Shown here: positions 26,564 to 32,543 of the stretch, in pieces
Numbering within the stretch: the first letter of the stretch is position 1
Layout: every line of letters begins with the position of its first letter
NCBI RefSeq assembly: GCF_000425485.1
Contig: NZ_KE384383.1
Span: 81,039-124,021 of the forward strand
DNA length: 42,983 nt
Origin: Flavobacterium tegetincola DSM 22377
GTDB taxonomy: Bacteria; Bacteroidota; Bacteroidia; Flavobacteriales; Flavobacteriaceae
Direction of reading: 5' to 3'
Position numbers and translations under genes: made by a program
Notes under the pieces: generated by a model
What the model saw: the letters and a program-made list of their open reading frames with translations, nothing else
The model's database searches: none
What the model was told of the DNA's origin: nothing

Positions 26564-26595
26564 ACCCACAAGGCGAATTGTTTTGTGGGTTTTTT
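26564..26595 (+). terminator. Rho-independent terminator of the TPR/barrel operon
   Basis: ACCCACAA (26564-26571) pairs with TTGTGGGT (26583-26590), followed by a run of T. It ends the two-gene operon 21 bases after the barrel stop codon. Confidence 0.8.
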
Positions 26596-26607
26596 AATTC
26601 AAAAAAA

Positions 26608-27057
26608 ATGACATTTAAAGCTCAAATCGTAGCCCAATACGAACAACGAATTCAAGATAAAATTGATGCATTTCAGGACATGATTGCCGCCTTATCTGAA
26701 GATTCTAAAAACGATGCGAAAGGTTCGGCAGGAGACAAGCATGAAACGGCTTTGTCCATGATGCACATCGAGCAAGAAAAGCTCAATTACAAACTAAAAG
26801 AATATTTAAACGACAGTCAAGACTTTTCTAAAATTGACTTTGAGAAAAAGCATTCAAAAATTCAAATTGGAAGTTTGGTTCAAGCCAACTCCAACTACTT
26901 TTTAATTAGCGTGGCCTTGCCCAAAATAACCATTCAAGGACAAACAGTTTTTGGAATTTCACCTCAATCACCATTAGCATTAGAATTGTTGGGTAGGGAA
27001 GTAGGAGAAAGTTTCAAAATCAATACAATGGATTATTTAATCAATGAAATTTTTTAG
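26608..27057 (+). CDS. GreA/GreB-like small protein (often named 3-oxoacyl-ACP synthase)
   Basis: A 149-residue cytoplasmic protein. The N-terminal half (1-75) is a helical hairpin, EQRIQDKIDAFQDMIAALSEDSKNDAKG then HETALSMMHIEQEKLNYKLKEYL, similar in layout to the GreA coiled coil. The C-terminal half has an FKBP-like set of strands, IQIGSLVQANSNYFLISVAL and FGISPQSPLALELLGREVGESFKI, which matches the Gre C-terminal pattern (S-P-x-x-x-x-L-x-G-x-x-x-G-x). A role at RNA polymerase is plausible; the acyl-carrier synthase name seen for relatives has no support in the sequence. I chose ATG 26608; a longer reading would begin inside the terminator. Confidence 0.72.
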   Translation: MTFKAQIVAQYEQRIQDKIDAFQDMIAALSEDSKNDAKGSAGDKHETALSMMHIEQEKLNYKLKEYLNDSQDFSKIDFEKKHSKIQIGSLVQANSNYFLISVALPKITIQGQTVFGISPQSPLALELLGREVGESFKINTMDYLINEIF

Positions 27058-27072
27058 GAATACTCTTTTAAA

Positions 27073-27717
27073 ATGAAAAATGTCTATATTTTTAGCGGAC
27101 TTGGAGCAGATAAAAGGGTTTTTCAAAAGTTGGACTTTTCCTACTGCAACGCGACATTTATAGAGTGGACGGCTCCATTAAGGCATGAAAGTATTGAGCA
27201 TTACGCCAGCCGAATTTTGAGTCAAATAAAACATGAAAATCCAATTTTAATCGGACTTTCCTTCGGTGGAATGATGGCTGTGGAAGTAGCGAAATTAATT
27301 AAAACGGAGAAAGTAAATTTAATTGCATCGGCAAAAAATAGTACTGAAATTCCGTTGTATTACAGATGTGTTGGAATGGTAAAACTACACTACCTTTTAC
27401 CAGCCAAACTTTTAAAAATGCCAAATTTCTTCAGTTTTTGGTTTTTTGGCGTGGAGCAAATGGAAGATAAAAGAATTCTTCGTGCTGTTCTTAAAGATAC
27501 TGACGAAAGATTTCTAAAATGGGCAATCAATGCCATAGTAACTTGGAATAACTGCAATGCGATTCAGAATGTAGTGCATATTCACGGAAGTGCGGACCGT
27601 ATTTTGCCAATAAAATATGTGAAAGCAAATGCTGTAGTTGAAAATGGCGGTCATTTTATGACATTAAATAAAGCGAAGGAAGTATCAGAAATACTGCGAG
27701 AGGAATTGACTTTTTAG
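27073..27717 (+). CDS. Alpha/beta hydrolase
   Basis: Small cytoplasmic hydrolase (214 residues) of the alpha/beta fold. The nucleophile elbow GLSFGG places Ser63; the acid is in IHGSADRILPI and the histidine in NGGHFM near the end. The N-terminal strand VYIFSGLGADKRVFQKL with its oxyanion glycine is typical of esterase-like relatives. The cap is short. No substrate can be inferred. It starts 15 bases after the GreA-like gene, so the two probably share a transcript that ends at 27742-27770. Confidence 0.85.
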   Translation: MKNVYIFSGLGADKRVFQKLDFSYCNATFIEWTAPLRHESIEHYASRILSQIKHENPILIGLSFGGMMAVEVAKLIKTEKVNLIASAKNSTEIPLYYRCVGMVKLHYLLPAKLLKMPNFFSFWFFGVEQMEDKRILRAVLKDTDERFLKWAINAIVTWNNCNAIQNVVHIHGSADRILPIKYVKANAVVENGGHFMTLNKAKEVSEILREELTF

Positions 27718-27741
27718 AGTCCTACAATTACTTTTAAATAC

Positions 27742-27770
27742 AAAATGCTCTTCATATGAAGAGCATTTTT
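27742..27770. terminator. Bidirectional terminator (perfect 28-base palindrome)
   Basis: Arms AAAATGCTCTTCAT (27742-27755) and ATGAAGAGCATTTT (27756-27769) are exact inverted copies, with T-runs on both strands. It lies between the convergent hydrolase and M28 peptidase genes and can serve both. Confidence 0.85.
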
Positions 27771-27794
27771 AGTGTAATCTAGTTCCGAAATAGA

Positions 27795-28829
27795 TTATTT
27801 TCCACTTTTGTCCACAACCGGTCGTTCTGCTCTATTGGCCAATTCCCAAGCTGTAGCAAAAGCAAGTTGTGCTCTTTTTGCCAAAGCATCGTACTCAATT
27901 TTATCGGGTGTGTCGCCAGGCAAATGATAATCTGCATGCGAACCGTTGTAATAGAAAATAGAAGGAATGCCGTTTTTAGCAAAGTTATAATGATCCGATC
28001 GGTAATAAATTCGTTCAGGATCGCTTAAAGCGTTGTACTTATAATCCAGCTCCAACTTCGTGTATTTGGTATTGGCTTCCTCATTGATCTTGTGTAAATC
28101 GGTAGACAAACGATCTGATCCAACAACATAAATATAATTGTTGGTGTCTTTATGCAAATCATCACGACGTCCAATCATATCAATATTGATATTGGCAATC
28201 GTGTTTTTCAGCGGAAACAATGGATTTTCGGCATAATATCGGGAACCGTGTAATCCTTTTTCTTCACCTGTAACATGCAAGAATAATATGGAACGCTTGG
28301 GTCCATTACCTTCATTTTTTGCTTGCTTGAAAGCTTGTGCAATTTCCAACAATGCCACAGTTCCTGAACCATCGTCATCAGCTCCGTTATAAACTTCACC
28401 GTTTTTAGTTCCCACATGATCGTAATGTGCCGAAATCACTAAAATTTCATCCGGTTTTTCTGATCCTTCAATAAATGTCCAGATGTTTTCTGAATCGTTT
28501 GGCGTCGGGCTGTAACTGCGTTTCATGAATGCAGCAGGTACTTTTTGATAAAAAGAAGTCGCTCCTTTCGGAAAAGTAATTCCCATTTTTTGGTATTCGG
28601 CAATTAAATATTTACCTGCTTTTTTCTGACCTTCAGATCCAGTATCGCGTCCTTGCATTGAATCAGCCGCTACAATGTAAAGGTGCTTTTCTAATTCAGG
28701 TGCTGTAATGGTGTTGAGGTACTGAATAAGGTCTACTTGTTTTGTGTCGGTTCCTTTAGTTACTTTCAAAGTGGATTGACCACAGCTTAACACAAGGCAA
28801 CAACCACTCAGGAAAAGAAATTTTTTCAT
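27795..28829 (-). CDS. M28-family zinc aminopeptidase lipoprotein
   Basis: Exported metallopeptidase of 344 residues, probably an aminopeptidase with two zinc ions. A lipobox VLSC puts the lipidated cysteine at residue 16. The metal ligands follow in family order: H135 in SAHYDHVG, D151 in NGADDDGSG, E189/E190 in TGEEKGLHGS, D217 in NINIDMIGR and the histidine of YRSDHYNF. It is anchored in the envelope and may degrade peptides for uptake. It lies 36 bases downstream of the dienelactone hydrolase gene on the same strand and likely shares its transcript. Confidence 0.92.
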   Translation of the reverse strand: MKKFLFLSGCCLVLSCGQSTLKVTKGTDTKQVDLIQYLNTITAPELEKHLYIVAADSMQGRDTGSEGQKKAGKYLIAEYQKMGITFPKGATSFYQKVPAAFMKRSYSPTPNDSENIWTFIEGSEKPDEILVISAHYDHVGTKNGEVYNGADDDGSGTVALLEIAQAFKQAKNEGNGPKRSILFLHVTGEEKGLHGSRYYAENPLFPLKNTIANINIDMIGRRDDLHKDTNNYIYVVGSDRLSTDLHKINEEANTKYTKLELDYKYNALSDPERIYYRSDHYNFAKNGIPSIFYYNGSHADYHLPGDTPDKIEYDALAKRAQLAFATAWELANRAERPVVDKSGK

Positions 28830-28865
28830 AGAAGGAAGTTAAAATTAAGAGCCTAAAGTACAAAA

Positions 28866-29633
28866 TTACTTTAACACTTCCTTCAAAAATAATTTCATAT
28901 GTTCCCAAGAACGTTTGTCTGCTTTTTCATTATAAGCTGCACCTTTAGAGTTATCGTTTCCAGCAGCAGGTTCGGTAAAAGCGTGAACCGCATCTGCGTA
29001 ATAAACCATTTGCCAATCCGCCTTTGCATTGCGCATTTCATTTTGAAAATTGGTAATTGATGGTACGGAAACATAAGGATCATCAGCTCCGTGAAGTACT
29101 AAAACCTTTGTATCTATCGGATTGACAAAACGAGAAACTTCTTTTTCTAAACCTCCGTGAAAGGAAACTACACCTTGTACGCTCATTTTAGAACGCGCTA
29201 CTTCCAAAGCGCCTGTGCCACCAAAACAGTAGCCTATAACTACAATTTGATCTGGATTCGTACCCATTTTAATCAATTGTTGCATAGCCAACTCGATTCT
29301 TTTTTGATACTCCAAGTAATTGGTCTTGTAATACCCAGACTGTTTTCCCGCTTCTTGTGTGTTGGTAGGATAATTTCCCTCTCCATAAATATCCGCAACA
29401 AAAGCGTTGTAATTTAAGTCAGAAAGTTGTTGAGCCACTTCTTTGGAATGTACGTCAATTCCTTTCCAAGCAGGAAGTATTAAAATGCCCGGTTTGCTTG
29501 CCGAAACCTTTTTTGCAAGAATACCAAAGCCGTTTAATTTTTGATTTCCGTCCGAATATGCAATTGGTTTTAACTGAGCGTTAGTCAACTGCATTGAAAA
29601 CACAGTGAGAAGTAAAATAATTTTAGTTTTCAT
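28866..29633 (-). CDS. Dienelactone hydrolase family protein (exported)
   Basis: Alpha/beta hydrolase of the DLH family, 255 residues with a signal peptide (1-19, ending TNAQ). The nucleophile is Cys136 in GYCFGG, as in dienelactone hydrolase; the acid lies in HGADDPYVS and the histidine in VHAFTEP. In this branch natural substrates are mostly unknown; general esterase activity is likely. The N-terminal WKGID and FVADIYGEGNYPT strands match the family. Start is ATG 29631-29633. It heads a two-gene minus-strand unit with the M28 peptidase. Confidence 0.9.
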   Translation of the reverse strand: MKTKIILLLTVFSMQLTNAQLKPIAYSDGNQKLNGFGILAKKVSASKPGILILPAWKGIDVHSKEVAQQLSDLNYNAFVADIYGEGNYPTNTQEAGKQSGYYKTNYLEYQKRIELAMQQLIKMGTNPDQIVVIGYCFGGTGALEVARSKMSVQGVVSFHGGLEKEVSRFVNPIDTKVLVLHGADDPYVSVPSITNFQNEMRNAKADWQMVYYADAVHAFTEPAAGNDNSKGAAYNEKADKRSWEHMKLFLKEVLK

Positions 29634-29766
29634 ATTATAATTTTTTAATTAAAAATAGTGTTGTCCTACTTAATTCATCAAGGTCTTAAAATTACAGATT
29701 AATTACGTTTGACAAATGATAAATTTAATATAATTATTTGCAACCCATTAAATTGATACAAAAAAA

Positions 29767-29797
29767 AAGGCTGCGCTAAAATTTTTAGCCCAGCCTT
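29767..29797 (-). terminator. Terminator of the DJ-1/PfpI gene
   Basis: Arms AAGGCTGCGCTAAAA (29767-29781) and TTTTAGCCCAGCCTT (29783-29797) pair with one mismatch in 15; on the minus strand the stem is followed by eight Ts (A-run at 29761-29768). It lies about 28 bases after the stop codon. Confidence 0.8.
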
Positions 29798-29824
29798 AAT
29801 TAAAATATTAGGTTGTCTTCTGAT

Positions 29825-30373
29825 CTATAATGTCTGACGGTCGTGCTTTCCTTCCTTAATTTCTTCCACCATTTTCTTGTTAAATGCTGGTAAGTCATCG
29901 GGGTTTCGACTAGTTACTAATCCATGATCACAAACCACCTCTGAATCTTCCCAGATTGCTCCGGCATTAATTAAATCGGTTTTAATCGATGAAAACGATG
30001 TCATTTTTCTGCCTTCTACCACAGCTGCTTCAATCAATAATTGGGGTGCATGGCAAATGGCGGCAACTGGTTTTTTGGCTTTGAAAAAAGCACGTACAAA
30101 TGCTACGGCTTTTTCTTCTCTTCTTAATTTGTCTGGATTAATTACACCTCCAGGAAGTAGTAAAGCATCGTAATCGGATGGATTGGCATTGTCTAATGTA
30201 ACAGAAACTTCATATTCATTACTCCAATTTCCGTCCGCCCAACCCTTAATTTTTCCGGCTTTCAGACTGACAATTTCTGCCGTCCAACCTTGTTCTTCCA
30301 AATATTCTTTTGGCGATTTTAATTCACTTTCCTCAAATCCGTCGGTAGCCAAAATGGCAATTCTCTTTTTCAT
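29825..30373 (-). CDS. DJ-1/PfpI family protein (YhbO-like)
   Basis: Cytoplasmic class-I glutamine amidotransferase-like protein of 182 residues. Relatives are reported as stress-protective deglycases or proteases, a matter still debated. The nucleophile elbow AAICHAPQLL gives Cys107 next to His108, and the conserved acid is in DGFEESEL (E14/E15). Other family blocks are GWADGNWSNEYEVSVTL and DALLLPGGVINPDKLR. Length matches PfpI/YhbO. It is a single-gene unit with its own terminator. Confidence 0.92.
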   Translation of the reverse strand: MKKRIAILATDGFEESELKSPKEYLEEQGWTAEIVSLKAGKIKGWADGNWSNEYEVSVTLDNANPSDYDALLLPGGVINPDKLRREEKAVAFVRAFFKAKKPVAAICHAPQLLIEAAVVEGRKMTSFSSIKTDLINAGAIWEDSEVVCDHGLVTSRNPDDLPAFNKKMVEEIKEGKHDRQTL

Positions 30374-30550
30374 AGCGTTTTATTTTTTGGTTTAATAAGC
30401 ACTAAATTACTGCTTTTTTAAACTTTGAGTAAAATGTAGTTATTAATTTTCTGCTAATCTTTGTTAAGAAATCCTAATTTTCCGTCTGCAAATTCAAGCC
30501 AGTAAAAAAATTAAAACTATTTTTACATCTCACATTATAATCACATCAAG

Positions 30551-30988
30551 ATGGCTATCCAAAACTATAAAAACCACATTCGCTTTTATCCACCACATCA
30601 TTTTGTCTTTTATCCTTTGATGATGGCATTGCTTGCATTTTCTATTTACACTGCAATTAACGACGAATTGAACCAGAAATTTTGGGTTTTCATAAGCATA
30701 ATTCTTTTTGTAATAGGTTGGTTGGCATTCATGCTACGGCAACATTATGCACTGGTTTTACAAAACAGAATTGTTCGTGGCGAACTGCGTTACCGCTATT
30801 TTGTAATTACCGGAACCCGTTTCGAGCCGATGGAACAGCTATTAAATGAAGGTCAGATTTTTGCACTTCGCTTTGCACCTGATGCCGAATTACCCAATTT
30901 AACACAAAGAGCCGTTGCCGAAAAATTAAGTGCCGATGCCATAAAAAAAGCAATCGTAAATTGGTTTCCAGATCACCAGCGCGTTTAA
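30551..30988 (+). CDS. DUF6526-type small membrane protein
   Basis: A 145-residue protein with two transmembrane helices (about 18-36, HHFVFYPLMMALLAFSIYTA, and 46-62, FWVFISIILFVIGWLAF), followed by a basic cytoplasmic tail with VLQNRIVRGELRYRYFVITG. The N-terminus MAIQNYKNHIRFYPPHH and the FALRFAPDAELPNL segment are conserved in a Bacteroidetes family I recognise as DUF6526. Its function is unknown. It is transcribed alone; a hairpin repeat follows. Confidence 0.75.
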   Translation: MAIQNYKNHIRFYPPHHFVFYPLMMALLAFSIYTAINDELNQKFWVFISIILFVIGWLAFMLRQHYALVLQNRIVRGELRYRYFVITGTRFEPMEQLLNEGQIFALRFAPDAELPNLTQRAVAEKLSADAIKKAIVNWFPDHQRV

Positions 30989-31029
30989 TTTTTTATTTTG
31001 GATCAAAACTTTTGGCATCTTCTTCACCA

Positions 31030-31105
31030 TAATCCTGCCATCCACTAAATCTTTTTTAGTCTCGTAAAAACGATACTAAAAAAGGATACCGCTGCTGTCA
31101 GGGAT
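31030..31105 (-). repeat. Divergent copy C of the flavobacterial hairpin repeat
   Basis: An imperfect hairpin, TTTTTTAGTCTCG (31052-31064) / CGATACTAAAAAA (31071-31083) with one mismatch, is flanked by TGCCATCCACT on the left and TACCGCTGCTGTCAGGGAT on the right. The better copies at 39152 and 42843 show the same plan: GGCTTTCCACT, stem, loop, stem, then TCCGCTTC. It lies between convergent genes and may double as a terminator for the DUF6526 gene. Confidence 0.5.
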
Positions 31106-31208
31106 AGTAAAACCATCTTTCGGCATTTTTTTAACTTTCGGCTTTTGAGCTGCATGAAATAACTACAGTTTTGGCGCAAAAAAACTGGAACATCTTCCGG
31201 TATTTAGT

Positions 31209-32315
31209 TTAGCGCGTCGAAACATTTATTTTGCCATTTTGCCGACCAACAAAAACGTTTTCAATTCCATTTGCATTCTTAAATGGAATCCAGTTGGACA
31301 TTTTTACATTTTGTAATTCATCATCGAGTTTGATTTTCAGCGCTATAATGTCGCCGTTGCTTCCTCGTTGCAATTCAGAAGTGTATAAGATTACACCAAC
31401 TTCAGCCAAGTGCTTCTTGTAAAAGGCAATGTCACTGTCTTGCGATTCCTTATGAATGATAAAAGCGCCATCTTCAATATCCAACTTAAAAGTGGCAGGC
31501 AGTGCTTCAATTTCTGCACTACTCAATGGTTTTAAAATAAACATAGTTTCTATTAAAATAGCGCCATTTCTAGCTTTCTCACCATATTGAGCCACAAGAT
31601 TTTCGTTATTTTTGCGGTTCAATTTACGGACAGATCCAATGGTTTCAGGGTCAATTTTGTCTAAGGCGTCACTCGTAATTTCTTTGCCATTTAAACTGAT
31701 AAAAGCATTTTTATAATTGATATTCTTATCTAATTTGATCGATGAAATATGGTTGTCCGGTAGTGCTGCCGCTTCATCATTGGCTTTGTTTTCTGAATTC
31801 AATAATTTTTTTACAGCAGCAGCTTCTTTTTCTGTAGCAAAAAGCGAATCTGCCGCTCGCTGATTATTACTGTTTTCATCTATGAGCAAACTAATACTGG
31901 CATCATTATAACCAAAAGTCATTTCTTTATGTTCATCGATGCGAACAAAAATTGCAAACGGTTGAATAGGCTCATCTGCAGAAACATCGTATACTTGCTT
32001 TGAACCTTTGTCATCCGATAGAATGATATGGATTGTTTTTATGAGCTCGTTTTTATCTCTCTTTACTTTTTTTAGTTTCATTTCTAAGCCAAATTGATTG
32101 CTTAAGTCAGTGGATTTAGCTTCAAGTTCGTCGTCAGTTGTAGTACTTCTAATCATTGCTTCAATTGAAGTTGGATACCGTTTTGAGGTTTCTTTTTCAA
32201 TAGGGTTTTGAGCGTTAATTTGCACCTGAAATAATAGGAAAAATAATACTAGTGCAGAAATTACATTGAAGTTATAATCTGCAAAATGTCTTTTGGAAGT
32301 AGTTGCTTTTAACAC
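31209..32315 (-). CDS. Membrane-anchored paralogue of the M56 sensor region
   Basis: A 368-residue protein that repeats the C-terminal part of the neighbouring M56 protease from its last transmembrane helix onward, but has no protease domain. Its start MLKATTSK aligns with MLHTNQSK at M56 residue 258. A helix (17-34) follows, then domain A (51-137, MIRSTTTDDEL to MTFGYND), then the plug-like domain B (199-257, FISLNGKEITSDAL to QYGEKARNGAILIE). A second A domain covers 275-368 (ending NANGIENVFVGRQNGKINVS). The start is GTG at 32313-32315. It lies behind the M56 terminator, so it should have its own promoter. It may titrate or modulate the sensor (inference). Confidence 0.8.
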   Translation of the reverse strand: MLKATTSKRHFADYNFNVISALVLFFLLFQVQINAQNPIEKETSKRYPTSIEAMIRSTTTDDELEAKSTDLSNQFGLEMKLKKVKRDKNELIKTIHIILSDDKGSKQVYDVSADEPIQPFAIFVRIDEHKEMTFGYNDASISLLIDENSNNQRAADSLFATEKEAAAVKKLLNSENKANDEAAALPDNHISSIKLDKNINYKNAFISLNGKEITSDALDKIDPETIGSVRKLNRKNNENLVAQYGEKARNGAILIETMFILKPLSSAEIEALPATFKLDIEDGAFIIHKESQDSDIAFYKKHLAEVGVILYTSELQRGSNGDIIALKIKLDDELQNVKMSNWIPFKNANGIENVFVGRQNGKINVSTR

Positions 32316-32353
32316 AAGATTTCTTTTTAATGGTTTAAAATAATTTTACAAAG

Positions 32354-32467
32354 TTTCGATCACAGGTTAAATCCAAGGACACTATTTTTGTTAAAAAATT
32401 AGTATTGAATATTAATAAATTTAATAACATATCGATACTAATCACAATTAATTCAAGTGGATCGAAA
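32354..32467. repeat. Nested inverted repeats upstream of the sensor paralogue
   Basis: Outer arms TTTCGATC (32354-32361) and GATCGAAA (32460-32467) enclose inner arms ATTAGTAT (32398-32405) and ATACTAAT (32435-32442), both pairs exact. Inside these, TATTAA and TTAATA can pair again. The region is the 5' side of the gene starting at 32315. AT-rich sequence makes chance matches more likely, so the meaning is unclear. Confidence 0.35.
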
Positions 32468-32483
32468 TTTAATTTAGTAAATT

Positions 32484-32508
32484 ACTTGTAAATGTATGAA
32501 ATACAAGT
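32484..32508. promoter_or_regulatory. Inverted repeat ACTTGTA / TACAAGT
   Basis: Seven-base exact arms (32484-32490 and 32502-32508) around an 11-base centre, located between the M56 terminator and the start of the sensor paralogue. It could be an operator or a hairpin; nothing further supports either. Confidence 0.3.
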
Positions 32509-32512
32509 GAGT

Positions 32513-32538
32513 AAAAAAACCAGAATTTCTTCTGGTTT
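32513..32538 (-). terminator. Terminator of the blaI-M56 operon
   Basis: On the minus strand AAACCAGAA pairs exactly with TTCTGGTTT around a GAAA tetraloop, followed by a T-run. It begins five bases after the M56 stop codon. Confidence 0.85.
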
Positions 32539-32543
32539 AAATT

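Noticed and set aside
26578..26607. Longer N-terminus for the GreA-like protein
   Set aside because: The extra codons lie inside the terminator hairpin at 26564-26595; ATG 26608 gives the conserved start.
30374..30550. Regulatory element between the DJ-1 and DUF6526 genes
   Set aside because: I found no TAnnTTTG box, dyad or riboswitch-like structure I could defend in this AT-rich gap.
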